A stretch of DNA of 64,000 bases from Paenibacillus sp. FSL H7-0326 (GCF_001955535.1 NZ_MPVN01000002.1:992001-1056000), one strand, 5' to 3'. Positions 17,370-25,279 are shown, counted from the first letter of the stretch. Notes: generated from the letters alone by a model not told the origin. Translations and numbers: made by a program.

Positions 17370-17582
17370 GTTTTGGTTTTTTATATAAAATGGCAACTTT
17401 ATTTTGTGCCTCAAGCACTTAACCATGTTATTTCAATGTTAGGTTCAAGGGTAAATATACGAAAAATCAGAAGAAAAAGCTTAATATTGTTCGTTATTAA
17501 GGAGGGATTAGCAATAAAAGAGGTGTAAATTTGTTATGTAAAGTATGAATGTAATACAACCTTCGTTTTCATGCTTTGTAAA

Positions 17583-17633
17583 TAAAAAAGAGAAGGATGA
17601 CTGTTTCATGTCAGCTATCCTTCTCTTTTTTTC
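17583..17633. terminator. Bidirectional terminator after thiE
   Basis: AGAGAAGGAT (17589-17598) pairs with ATCCTTCTCT (17617-17626). T-runs follow on both strands (seven T on plus, six T on minus). It ends the thiM-thiD-thiE transcript and isolates it from the heterocycle operon. Confidence 0.9.
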
Positions 17634-17639
17634 ACATTG

Positions 17640-18293
17640 TTAAGCTTTAAAGTTATGTTGAAGCTGTCTCACACGGCCTGCAATATCCTCTGCATAGCTG
17701 ATCGCGGAAATGACGGCTATCCCATCTGCTCCTGCAGCAAACACATCCTTGGCATTGTCGGCTGTAATTCCTCCGATGCCAACAATGGGAAGTGTGATAT
17801 TCGCGTTCCGCATAGCCGTAATGATCTCCGGACCTTGCACGGCCTGTGCATCATCCTTTGATTTTGTTGGATAAATGGGGCCTACTCCGATATAATCGGC
17901 CCCTTGCGCATAAGCTCTCGCCGCTTCTTGAATAGTATGAGCCGATATGCCGAGGATTCGATCTCCAATTCTTTGTCTCACCAAATCCGCTTCCTCATCC
18001 TCCTGACCGACATGGACACCGTCCGCATCCACTTCCAGTGCCAGGTCAACGTCATCATTCACAATAAACGGTACTTTATGCTCTCTGCACAGCTTCTGCA
18101 AACGCCGGGCGAGTTCGATCCGCTCAGCGCCTTCAAGGCAGCCGGGCCCCTTCTCTCTGAATTGAAATAACGTCAACCCGCCGGTTAGTGCAGCCTGCAG
18201 CGTGTCTTCCGGTGCTTGCACACAATTTCTACTACCCATTACAAAATAGACCCGAAGCAGCTCCTTCATACGGACACTCGAAATCCGGCTCAT
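17640..18293 (-). CDS. thiE: Thiamine-phosphate synthase
   Basis: 217-residue TIM-barrel enzyme joining HMP-PP and thiazole phosphate to give thiamine monophosphate. Recognisable motifs are FQFREKG (about 40), VPFIVNDDVDLALEVDADGV (about 75-94), HVGQED (diphosphate/Mg region), and near the end GIGGITADNA. Its ATG overlaps the thiD stop by 4 nt (ATGA), indicating translational coupling. Last gene of the TPP-riboswitch-controlled salvage operon. Confidence 0.95.
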   Translation of the reverse strand: MSRISSVRMKELLRVYFVMGSRNCVQAPEDTLQAALTGGLTLFQFREKGPGCLEGAERIELARRLQKLCREHKVPFIVNDDVDLALEVDADGVHVGQEDEEADLVRQRIGDRILGISAHTIQEAARAYAQGADYIGVGPIYPTKSKDDAQAVQGPEIITAMRNANITLPIVGIGGITADNAKDVFAAGADGIAVISAISYAEDIAGRVRQLQHNFKA

Positions 18294-19102
18294 ACGCTCA
18301 CTCCTTTTTGCCTGCGATAAGCCCAGTGATTCGTCGGACCCTGTCCTCCTCCGATGCCCAGTGCATCGGTAAGTGCAGCTTGGACAAAATCTCTGGCCGT
18401 CCTCGCCGCTGACAGGACGTCCTTTCCTTTTGCCAATTCTGCAGTAAGCGCCGCCGAGAAGGTACAGCCTGTTCCATGGGAATGAACCGTGTCTATTCTT
18501 GGCCCTGCAAGCTCCGTAAATCCTGTCCCATCGTATACCAGGTCCGTAACCGTATCGCTGCCTGCATCATGGCCACCTTTTACAATGACGTAGGCAGGAC
18601 CATAATCATGTATTCGTTTAGCCGCCTTCTTGCGGTCTGCCAGCGAATGAATAGTGCACCCTGTCATCACCTCCGCCTCGGGAATGTTCGGTGTAACGAC
18701 AAGTGCAAGCGGAAGAAGCTGCTGAACTAGCGCCGTCACTGCTTCCGACTGAAGCAAGGACGCACCGCCTTTTGCAATCATTACTGGATCAATAACCAGC
18801 TTATTTATCTGATAGCGCGCAGCCTTCCTTGCAACCTCTGCAATAATTTCGCTGCTGAATAACATCCCTGTCTTCACGGCATCTGGTCTCAGATCCGCAA
18901 AGACGGACTCGATCTGCTGAGCTACAAAGGGAACCGGCAAAGAATGCACGCCTTGTACGCCAAGGGTATTTTGGGCAGTAACTGAGGTGAGTGCCGACAT
19001 ACCGTAGACATCCAGCTCCTGAAAGGTTTTGATATCGGCTTGAATTCCAGCACCGCCTCCGCTGTCTGAGCCTGCAATGGTAAGCGCCTTAGGTATATTC
19101 AT
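18290..19102 (-). CDS. thiD: Hydroxymethylpyrimidine (phospho)kinase
   Basis: 270-residue ribokinase-fold kinase phosphorylating HMP to HMP-P and HMP-PP. Motifs: TIAGSDSGGGAGIQADIKTF near the N-terminus, DPVMIAKGG (about 107) and the anion hole HSHGTGCTFSAA (about 210). A TTG at 19105 and the ATG at 19102 are both in frame; GAGGAGG is 8 nt from the ATG, so the ATG is preferred. It sits between thiM and thiE with almost no spacer. Confidence 0.95.
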   Translation of the reverse strand: MNIPKALTIAGSDSGGGAGIQADIKTFQELDVYGMSALTSVTAQNTLGVQGVHSLPVPFVAQQIESVFADLRPDAVKTGMLFSSEIIAEVARKAARYQINKLVIDPVMIAKGGASLLQSEAVTALVQQLLPLALVVTPNIPEAEVMTGCTIHSLADRKKAAKRIHDYGPAYVIVKGGHDAGSDTVTDLVYDGTGFTELAGPRIDTVHSHGTGCTFSAALTAELAKGKDVLSAARTARDFVQAALTDALGIGGGQGPTNHWAYRRQKGVSV

Positions 19103-19105
19103 CAA

Positions 19106-19948
19106 CTATGCCTCCTCCTGAATAAACAGCTCGTTCATGTCGGTAAATTCAACATACTTCTCAAATACAGACGGCTCAAGCTTGGACAGCTCATCCAAGA
19201 ATGCAATCTGGAAGCTGCCGGTCCCCTTCTGCTCGGTCTTCTGCCCCGCGAGGCTTGCCGCCGCTCCATAAAACCCAAGACCTGCGGCTCCCGCTTCCAA
19301 TACCGAGTCATGAACGGCAAGAAAAGCACCGATGACAGAGGTTAAGAGACAGCCTGTCCCTGTGACACGTGTAAGTAAAGGATGGCCGGATTTAATAATA
19401 AATCCTGTATCTCCATTCGTAATGACGTCTTCTGGACCAGATACGACGACGGTTGTTCCGAGTGTTCGGGCTGCACGCACCGCCATTTGTGCTCGATCTA
19501 TGACCTCAGATTGACCCGCGTCTACACCTTTTACGGTCATCCCTTCCCCGATTAAATGGCTGATTTCTCCTGCATTGCCTCTAATGAGCGCGATCTCTAC
19601 TTCCCGAAGAAGCCGAAGTGCCGCATCTGTCCGATAAGGTGTAGCTCCCGCTCCGACCGGATCCAAGAGAACAGGTACACCGTATACATTTGCCGCCTTG
19701 CCTGCTGCAATCATCGTATGGACTAGGTCTGTGGTAAGTGTCCCGATATTGAGCACCAGTGCACGGGCATGCTGAACCATATCAGCCACTTCCTCCTCCG
19801 CATAGGCCATGACCGGGGAAGCGCCAAGAGCTAGCAAGCCGTTCGCCGTAAAATTCGTAACGACCGTATTCGTTATGTTATGGATCAAGGGTTGTTCTTC
19901 GTGGATACGAGTGATAAGAGATGATAGTTCAAGTTCAACATTAGACAT
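19106..19948 (-). CDS. thiM: Hydroxyethylthiazole kinase
   Basis: 280 residues; phosphorylates the thiazole moiety during thiamine salvage. Motifs: PLIHNITNTVVTNFTANGLL near residue 20, ALGASPVMAYAEEEV, LLDPVGAGATPYR (about 127) and RVTGTGCLLTSVIGAFLA. The frame extends upstream to 20083 through the riboswitch and its terminator, but an AAAGGA site supports the ATG at 19948 and the family length (about 270) agrees. First gene of thiM-thiD-thiE. Confidence 0.95.
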   Translation of the reverse strand: MSNVELELSSLITRIHEEQPLIHNITNTVVTNFTANGLLALGASPVMAYAEEEVADMVQHARALVLNIGTLTTDLVHTMIAAGKAANVYGVPVLLDPVGAGATPYRTDAALRLLREVEIALIRGNAGEISHLIGEGMTVKGVDAGQSEVIDRAQMAVRAARTLGTTVVVSGPEDVITNGDTGFIIKSGHPLLTRVTGTGCLLTSVIGAFLAVHDSVLEAGAAGLGFYGAAASLAGQKTEQKGTGSFQIAFLDELSKLEPSVFEKYVEFTDMNELFIQEEA

Positions 19949-20020
19949 TGGGATCGAGTCCTTTCTTTTTGGAAGGTACACAGGAGCCGATCTTGGAACT
20001 GAGAGGGGTGTCGCAAAACT

Positions 20021-20046
20021 AAAAAAACGCATGCGAAAGCATGCGT
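20021..20046 (-). terminator. Riboswitch-associated intrinsic terminator
   Basis: Minus-strand ACGCATGC-TTTC-GCATGCGT followed by seven T residues, directly 3' of the TPP aptamer and about 73 nt before thiM. This is the expression platform: TPP binding should favour termination. Confidence 0.92.
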
Positions 20047-20055
20047 CATCATCAT

Positions 20056-20150
20056 GTTCGCTCCCTACGCTGGCATTATCCATGGCAGGTTCAACCGGTC
20101 AACAACAGATTAGTTGTACTCTCAGCTTGCTTCCGCAGGCTCCCGTATCT
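20056..20150 (-). promoter_or_regulatory. TPP riboswitch (THI element)
   Basis: Read on the minus strand, the conserved blocks appear in order: GGGAGCC, CTGAGAGTAC, GACCGGTTGAACCTG and GGATAATGCCAGCGTAGGGA. These are the P2-P5 core motifs of the TPP aptamer. It precedes a terminator and the thiM-thiD-thiE operon. Confidence 0.97.
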
Positions 20151-20181
20151 ATATAATTATTAAAATTACTCGTGCCTCTTC

Positions 20182-20210
20182 ATTGTATAGTACATCTTCC
20201 CAACATTCAA
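20182..20210 (-). promoter_or_regulatory. SigA-type promoter of the thiMDE operon
   Basis: Minus-strand TTGAAT (20205-20210), 17-bp spacer, TACAAT (20182-20187), about 30 bp before the riboswitch aptamer. It is back-to-back with the promoter of the MutS2-paralogue leader. Confidence 0.7.
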
Positions 20211-20214
20211 TTTG

Positions 20215-20243
20215 TTGACTTTCGCTGCCGTGTAGCATATGAT
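20215..20243 (+). promoter_or_regulatory. SigA-type promoter of the MutS2-paralogue leader
   Basis: TTGACT (20215-20220), 17-bp spacer, TATGAT (20238-20243). Transcription should begin near 20250, giving a leader of about 490 nt before the coding region. Confidence 0.82.
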
Positions 20244-20277
20244 ACGAAGTAACTCATCCAAAAAGGAGAGATTTTTG

Positions 20278-20301
20278 ATGTCGGTGATCGTTCTTAACTA
20301 A
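20278..20301 (+). CDS. 7-codon leader peptide MSVIVLN
   Basis: A very short open frame (ATG at 20278, stop TAA at 20299-20301) behind a strong AAGGAGAG ribosome binding site, about 28 nt after the predicted transcription start. The hydrophobic run VIVL recalls arrest motifs of macrolide-inducible leader peptides such as IFVI or IAVV (similarity by eye only). Its last codons form one side of a long-range pairing: GTTCTTAACT (20290-20299) with AGTTAAGAAC (20408-20417). A ribosome stalled on this peptide would break that pairing. The arrangement fits a sensor of ribosome stalling; the triggering drug or condition is unknown. Confidence 0.72.
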   Translation: MSVIVLN

Positions 20302-20504
20302 TCAAATTTCATACAGAGGCTTGATCTATTGCTTCATCGCCTGAAATTGCGATGTTTATTTTTTAATGCGCAATTACATGTGTATCCTATAGATGCCTCA
20401 TGAAATCAGTTAAGAACAGCGGATAACTAAACTCTCTATGAACATGAGTGATGTACAATTGACTTGTGAACTCATCCGCGCTGTTTTTGCAGCGCGGTTT
20501 TTTT
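20290..20504 (+). promoter_or_regulatory. Ribosome-dependent attenuator upstream of the MutS2 paralogue
   Basis: Three mutually exclusive segments can be read. Segment 1 (20290-20320: GTTCTTAACT, AATTTCAT, GAGGC) pairs with segment 2 (20395-20417: GCCTC, ATGAAAT, AGTTAAGAAC). The 3' part of segment 2 (AAGAACAGCGGAT, ending at 20424) can instead pair with segment 3 (ATCCGCGCTGTTTTT from 20474), apart from a 2-nt bulge and one G-U. Segment 3 is the 5' arm of the terminator CCGCGCTG / CAGCGCGG (20476-20497) with seven T residues. Stalling on the leader peptide would free segment 2 to act as antiterminator. A weak hairpin CATCGC / GCGATG with a T-rich tail (20334-20363) lies inside. Confidence 0.75.
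20476..20504 (+). terminator. First strong intrinsic terminator in the MutS2-paralogue leader
   Basis: CCGCGCTG-TTTTTG-CAGCGCGG followed by seven T residues, 234 nt before the coding region. It would block expression unless antiterminated. Confidence 0.92.
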
Positions 20505-20640
20505 GTACCCGTAAAACCATCGATTTACAGAGATCTATGCTCTGTAGTAAACAAATTATGGATGGCGGGCACCATTCACAGGTTGATATTTATGGCTTGG
20601 CAGCATTCTTTGCCGATCCATAAGCTAACTCATGCATACA

Positions 20641-20684
20641 GACGTAAGAACGAACCCTACTGTTCGCTTCTTGCGTCTTTTTTT
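20641..20684 (+). terminator. Second intrinsic terminator in the MutS2-paralogue leader
   Basis: GACGTAAGAACGAA pairs with TTCGCTTCTTGCGTC (one bulge) and is followed by seven T residues, ending 54 nt before the start codon. Between the two terminators are two further hairpins: TTTACAGAG / CTCTGTA around 20524-20551 and TTATGG..GGCA / TGCC..CCATAA around 20591-20623. The second terminator may have its own antiterminator. Confidence 0.88.
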
Positions 20685-20737
20685 GTTTTATCCGCTTCAA
20701 CGTCATTCATTAATACAAAAAAAAGGAGCAATAACCC

Positions 20738-22741
20738 ATGAATCATCAAAGCATGCAAAGACTCGAATACAGTACTGTCAAAGAACAGCTGAAATCTTAC
20801 GCGGTATCCTACCTTGGAGAACGGCAGATCGATTCACTAACCCCTATGACCCGTTTAACCCAGATTCGTCAGGCACTCGCTGAAACAGAGGAAGCACTGG
20901 GACTGATCCGGCACGGAGCAAGCGTCCCACTTCCTTCATTGTCAGGAATCGAAAATATTATGAATCTGCTAGGCACCGGCTATCTATTTACGGAACAGGA
21001 TTTCATGCATCTCCTGCAATTTCTGCGAAGCTGCACCCAGCTTATGAAGTACATGCAGTCTAAGAGAGAGATTGCCCCGAATATAAGTGCCTATGCAGGC
21101 TCTATGTACACCCTGGATTCCCTCCGTGAAGAGGTGGAACGCTGTATTTACTTAGGCCGGATTACCGATCATGCCAGCAAAGAACTGCTCAAGACGAGAA
21201 AACAGGCTCAGGTCATCGAGGAACGGCTGAAAAAGAAGCTGGATACCCTTCTGTCCAAACACCGTTCTATTCTGCAGGACCAGCTCATAACAAAACGCGG
21301 GGACCGCTACTGCCTGCCTGTCCAGAAGGAATTCCGCAAGCAGATCAGAGGAACGGTTCACGGCGAATCCGCCAGTGGCCAAACGGTATTTATCGAGCCG
21401 GACGAGATCGCCAGTCTTCAGATGGAGCTCAGCCTGCATCGTGCAGCGGAACAGCGAGAGGAGATGAAGATACTCAGTGAATTGACGCGTTTAGCAGACC
21501 AAGCTGAATATGAGCTGCGTGTGAATACGGATACAGTAGGCATATACGACTTTTTGTTCGCCAAAGCACGGTATGCCCTCTCCTATCAGGGACGGTCGGT
21601 TCACCTCGTTGATCATGGGGTCATTCGATTAAGGTCCGCACGGCATCCGCTCGTGAACAATATGGTTCCGCTCGATTTCCACATTGGTGATGCATTCAAG
21701 TCCTTGATTATTACAGGTCCCAATACCGGCGGCAAAACCTTATGTCTTAAGACCATTGGGCTGCTAACACTCATGGCCCAGTCCGGTCTACTCGTTCCTG
21801 TCGGAGAAGACAGTCAGCTGAGCGTATTTGAGCAAGTCGCCGTCGATATCGGGGATGGTCAGAGCATTGAGCATCAGCTGAGCACGTTCTCTGCCCACAT
21901 CAAGAACATTATCGAAATTCTAAAGATCGCGGACCCTTCCACGCTTATTCTTATTGACGAAATGGCGTCGGGTACAGATCCTGGGGAAGGAACCGGATTG
22001 TCTATCGCTCTGCTCGAAGAGATGCATAGAAGGCAGGCGACGGTCGTGGCAACGACTCATTTTTCGGAGATCAAAAATTTCGCAGCGTCGGCTGACGGAT
22101 TTGAGAATGCCCGCATGGAATTTGATACAGAATCTTTGAAGCCGTTATATCGGCTGACGATCGGGGAAGCAGGGAACAGCTATGCTTATGCCATTGCCCT
22201 GAAGCTCGGGATTCCGCCTTATATCATTGAGCGTTCCAAACAGATCTCTGCCACATCATTGACAGCAATTGCAGATTCTTCAGGAGAACCGAAAGCCGCT
22301 GATAGCGAAGAGAAGCGTAACATCGTGTATCGCAATACAAATTCTCATGAACCAATACCAGACCATACAAAACGGGTAGATAACGATCGCCGAGAGTCAC
22401 GAGCTGCCCATGCCAAAAGAGCTGAGCCAACTGATATGGAAACACAGCCGGCCCGGCCGCTGCAGATTGGGGACAGGGTACACATCCCTTATATGCAGGA
22501 AGGAGGAATTATTGTCGAAGCAGAGGATCCAAAAGGCAAGCTTACCGTACTTGTTCGAGGAAAAAAACTGAAAATTGCCAAGCAGCGAGTGAAGCTGCAC
22601 ATTGCAGGCGAAGAGCTGTATCCGGACGACTATGATTTTGACGTTGTATCCCAGACCAAGGAGAATCGAAAAAAACGAAAACAAATGTCCAAGAAGCATG
22701 TTCCGGGTCTCACCATTGAAATGCCAAGAGATGAGTCTTAA
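20738..22741 (+). CDS. MutS2 paralogue lacking the Smr nuclease domain
   Basis: 667 residues. The N-terminal core and lever region (about 1-300) has MutS2 hallmarks such as RGDRYCLPVQKEFR and GTVHGESASGQTVFIEP. The ABC-type ATPase has Walker A GPNTGGKT (about 327-334), Walker B LILIDEMASGTDPGEG (about 402-417) and the His switch ATTHFSEIK. A KOW-like domain follows (IGDRVHIPYMQEGGIIVEAE, about 580-600), then a short basic tail; the C-terminal Smr domain of canonical MutS2 (about 785 residues in B. subtilis) and much of the clamp coiled coil are absent. Canonical MutS2/RqcU splits collided ribosomes. The attenuator leader suggests induction when translation stalls. Start: ATG at 20738 with AAAAAGGAG upstream. 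Confidence 0.85.
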   Translation: MNHQSMQRLEYSTVKEQLKSYAVSYLGERQIDSLTPMTRLTQIRQALAETEEALGLIRHGASVPLPSLSGIENIMNLLGTGYLFTEQDFMHLLQFLRSCTQLMKYMQSKREIAPNISAYAGSMYTLDSLREEVERCIYLGRITDHASKELLKTRKQAQVIEERLKKKLDTLLSKHRSILQDQLITKRGDRYCLPVQKEFRKQIRGTVHGESASGQTVFIEPDEIASLQMELSLHRAAEQREEMKILSELTRLADQAEYELRVNTDTVGIYDFLFAKARYALSYQGRSVHLVDHGVIRLRSARHPLVNNMVPLDFHIGDAFKSLIITGPNTGGKTLCLKTIGLLTLMAQSGLLVPVGEDSQLSVFEQVAVDIGDGQSIEHQLSTFSAHIKNIIEILKIADPSTLILIDEMASGTDPGEGTGLSIALLEEMHRRQATVVATTHFSEIKNFAASADGFENARMEFDTESLKPLYRLTIGEAGNSYAYAIALKLGIPPYIIERSKQISATSLTAIADSSGEPKAADSEEKRNIVYRNTNSHEPIPDHTKRVDNDRRESRAAHAKRAEPTDMETQPARPLQIGDRVHIPYMQEGGIIVEAEDPKGKLTVLVRGKKLKIAKQRVKLHIAGEELYPDDYDFDVVSQTKENRKKRKQMSKKHVPGLTIEMPRDES

Positions 22742-22781
22742 GTGTGCCATTGAATATGTGATATGATGCAAATGAATAAAC

Positions 22782-22825
22782 AAAGATGGACGGGGAATGT
22801 CTCTTCCTCGTCCATCTTTAATATT
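22782..22825 (+). terminator. Terminator of the MutS2 paralogue
   Basis: AAAGATGGACG pairs with CGTCCATCTTT and the pairing can extend inward through GGGGAA / TTCCTC. It lies 41 nt after the stop codon; the T-tract is short. Confidence 0.7.
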
Positions 22826-22893
22826 TCCATAAAAAAATACTTTACTTCACAGTTAAGCACATATTATTATGGTCAAGCTGCTTTGTTCGGGTA

Positions 22894-23562
22894 TTGCATA
22901 TATTTACATATTACTGGGGGAAGAATATTCTGGAATTTCTAGCGTTCATGCTTTTTTCATCACTCGAGACATTTGCACTTTTCATCCTTATTATTATGTT
23001 ATTCAAGATTAATCCTGCCCATTATGCCAAGCGAGCCCTATTTGTCCTTATGCTCGTTAATTTACAGAGCTACTTTCTGCAGAGTGAGCTGGATGTCGCT
23101 AATCTGGTGCCGGTTATTACCATTATCATTTTGACCCTATTCTTCACCGTTGTGGTAAAAATTCCTTTGCTGCCTTCGGCCTTCCGCACTATATTAGTGA
23201 CAGTCCTGTACGGTGCTATCAAGAGTCTCTTATTGATCATCCTTTACGGAGATACAGATGTATTGGAGCAGAGTGTTCGCAGCGGTTATCTGTTACAAAG
23301 CTACAGCAGCGCTGTGCTGTTGATCATATCCTGGCTTATGTATAAATACAACTTCGGATTCAGCTATCCATATGATAAACTTAAGCTTAAATTTGAATAT
23401 GCTATTGTTACTGCTCTAATGCTCATATTCTTGATTCTGATCTCTTACATCCTCTATATGAATCAGATCTGGCTTAATATTTTGTTTTTTGCCTTGAACC
23501 TAGCTTGCTTTTTGTTCTTTGAAATTCAAGAACGCAATTCAAGCAGATCACATTCATCATAG
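22894..23562 (+). CDS. Uncharacterised polytopic membrane protein
   Basis: 222 residues from a TTG at 22894, with about six hydrophobic segments and a polar C-terminus. I do not recognise a catalytic motif. The arrangement vaguely recalls the membrane-sensor half of Agr-type histidine kinases, but no kinase domain follows. The start is uncertain: the TTG has a weak ribosome binding site, while a GGGGGA stands at 22916-22921 and the first in-frame ATG is at 22948. It is followed 56 nt later by the CWC-domain gene on the same strand, so the two may be co-transcribed. Confidence 0.65.
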   Translation: MHIFTYYWGKNILEFLAFMLFSSLETFALFILIIMLFKINPAHYAKRALFVLMLVNLQSYFLQSELDVANLVPVITIIILTLFFTVVVKIPLLPSAFRTILVTVLYGAIKSLLLIILYGDTDVLEQSVRSGYLLQSYSSAVLLIISWLMYKYNFGFSYPYDKLKLKFEYAIVTALMLIFLILISYILYMNQIWLNILFFALNLACFLFFEIQERNSSRSHSS

Positions 23563-23618
23563 AATCTAACGCTTTGCATCCATAATCAACAATGACCCTA
23601 TCATAAAGCAGGTGAAAT

Positions 23619-23843
23619 ATGTCTTCATCCTCTATTGAAATCAATCCGCTCCTCTGCCCTTTGTGCCACAAGTCTAATGAGTGTGCCTATGCAGCCGGGA
23701 AGCCTTACACGGAATGCTGGTGTATGAGTCGGTCTGTTCCACAGGAACTGCTGTCACGTATTCCGGACGAGCAGAGACGCAAGGCATGTGTGTGTGAAGC
23801 CTGTGTAATTGCGTTTCATGCCAGGGGAACGGATAAAGCCTGA
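23619..23843 (+). CDS. Small cysteine-rich CWC-family protein
   Basis: 74 residues with eight cysteines arranged as CPLCHKSNEC, CWC and CVCEAC, the pattern of Cysteine-rich CWC proteins (possible metal binding). The ATG at 23619 follows an AGGTG site. The function of the family is unknown. No signal peptide is seen, so it is probably cytoplasmic. It lies downstream of a membrane protein and upstream of an exported protein. Confidence 0.8.
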   Translation: MSSSSIEINPLLCPLCHKSNECAYAAGKPYTECWCMSRSVPQELLSRIPDEQRRKACVCEACVIAFHARGTDKA

Positions 23844-23950
23844 ACCCCTTGGCCTATCTGAAATTGCATTCAATGAATTATTTTGGTTACAACCTTTGTG
23901 GCAAGTAAACGTTATATTGAATATATACTTAAACTTTCTGGGAGGTTATC

Positions 23951-24463
23951 ATGACGAAGACGCAAGTAATGAGAACACACTCACCATCTAAAGTCAAAAG
24001 TACTTATGTTACTGTCTCATCCATCCTTCTCGCCTCTGCGTTCATTCTGTGGCCCAATGTACCTTCTGCTATATCTCCATCTACAAGCATTTCGTCAGAG
24101 TCCGATCAATACAGCCCGCTTCAAATTACATTTCCGCTTGATAAATATGCTATGGTGATGAGCAGCGTTCCTGGATTCCCCATCGAAATAAGGGAAGAAA
24201 ACACCTCATTTCCGCTAACCGTTACAGCTTCTTCAGGTAAATTACTGGTTATGGATGGTTCGCCGGGCACACAGGTGAGGTTATCAGGAACATCCCTTGA
24301 GGTGAAGCAGGCCAGCATCATTTATTGGTCCCCTCTTGCATCTCCACCCGTAAAAGAAACCACCATTACGGTAACGAGCCGAGCTCTTCGCTCGAATTCA
24401 GCTGCGGGGTCTGCTTCTGTCCACATCGTGCAAGATCATGATGGCTTCTACAAAATTAATTAA
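23951..24463 (+). CDS. Hypothetical exported or membrane-anchored protein
   Basis: 170 residues. A basic N-terminus (HSPSKVKS) precedes a hydrophobic stretch (VTVSSILLASAFILWP, about 20-35) ending in a possible signal-peptidase site after PSAIS. The rest is predicted extracytoplasmic, beta-rich and Ser/Thr-rich, with no motif I recognise. The start is firm: GGGAGG lies 6 nt before the ATG at 23951. Confidence 0.68.
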   Translation: MTKTQVMRTHSPSKVKSTYVTVSSILLASAFILWPNVPSAISPSTSISSESDQYSPLQITFPLDKYAMVMSSVPGFPIEIREENTSFPLTVTASSGKLLVMDGSPGTQVRLSGTSLEVKQASIIYWSPLASPPVKETTITVTSRALRSNSAAGSASVHIVQDHDGFYKIN

Positions 24464-24555
24464 CCCCATGAGATTCGTTCCACGAGAAACATTTTTTTCA
24501 CAAATAATCTAAAACTAGGTTTAGTTATGACTATAGGTTATAAGACGACATCATA

Positions 24556-24596
24556 TAAAAAGAGCTGACCTCCCCTATAAACAGGAAGATCAGCTC
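24556..24596 (-). terminator. Terminator of gcvH
   Basis: Minus-strand GAGCTGATCTTCC pairs with GGGGAGGTCAGCTC and is followed by TTTTTAT, about 50 nt after the gcvH stop. Confidence 0.85.
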
Positions 24597-24644
24597 AAAC
24601 AATTTAAATAATTTCGTCATATATTATAGAATCGAATCAAACTT

Positions 24645-25037
24645 CTACTCTTCAGTATGTGCACGATAAGCATCTGCATCCAGCAGTTTAGCAAGAGCAG
24701 CCTTGTAATCTCCACTCAGCTTCACTTCAATCATCCAGCCATCGCTATAAGGTGCAGCATTCACAAGCTCCGGCTCGTCTTGAAGCTTATCATTTACACT
24801 GATAATCGTTCCGCTAACTGGCGCAAACAAATCAGATACGGTCTTAACCGATTCAATCGTACCAATACTATCATCACTATTAATGTCCGTTCCTACTTCA
24901 GGCAGCTCCACAAACACAATATCTCCCAGCTGATGCTGAGCAAATTCAGTAATTCCAATACGTACCGTATCTCCTTCTAACGTTTGAACCCATTCATGCT
25001 CTTCACTATACAACAAACCGTTAATTACTTCGCTCAT
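24645..25037 (-). CDS. gcvH: Glycine cleavage system H protein
   Basis: 130-residue lipoyl carrier that shuttles the aminomethyl group between the P, T and L proteins. The lipoylation motif GTIESVKTVSDLFAPVSG is present, with the modified Lys at about residue 63. It is divergent from the riboswitch-controlled gcvT-gcvPA-gcvPB operon, with its own terminator. No glycine aptamer is visible on its own side, so control may differ from the rest of the system. Confidence 0.95.
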   Translation of the reverse strand: MSEVINGLLYSEEHEWVQTLEGDTVRIGITEFAQHQLGDIVFVELPEVGTDINSDDSIGTIESVKTVSDLFAPVSGTIISVNDKLQDEPELVNAAPYSDGWMIEVKLSGDYKAALAKLLDADAYRAHTEE

Positions 25038-25279
25038 GATCTCGTCAGCCTCGCTTTTTCAAAAGTTAGAATTGTGTTTCTTCTCTGGTTCCTGCCCTTT
25101 TTCCACCCATAGCGTAAAACAATCCTTATCACAATGTCAAGATTGCTAACAAAAAATATGTTTTATGGATATACTCCTTGACTTTTCGGATTTAATCACG
25201 TATTAATGTAGTATAAGCGTTAGATTGAGCGGAAGAGTTCGCTATTTCCGAACATTCTAGCTCGTTAAGCGGTTGAACG

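Noticed and set aside
17151..17528. 125-codon plus-strand open frame upstream of the heterocycle operon
   Set aside because: Half of it is antisense to the creatininase-like gene and the rest is AT-rich with no ribosome binding site; no recognisable protein.
19949..20083. N-terminal extension of thiM
   Set aside because: It would translate the TPP riboswitch and its terminator.
20438..20623. 61-codon open frame across the first terminator of the MutS2-paralogue leader
   Set aside because: No ribosome binding site; it runs through the terminator hairpin and T-tract, so it is most likely chance, although a second leader ORF cannot be fully excluded.
22894..24463. Agr-type quorum-sensing locus
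   Set aside because: No AgrB-type protease, no autoinducer-like peptide and no kinase or response regulator; only a vague membrane-topology resemblance.
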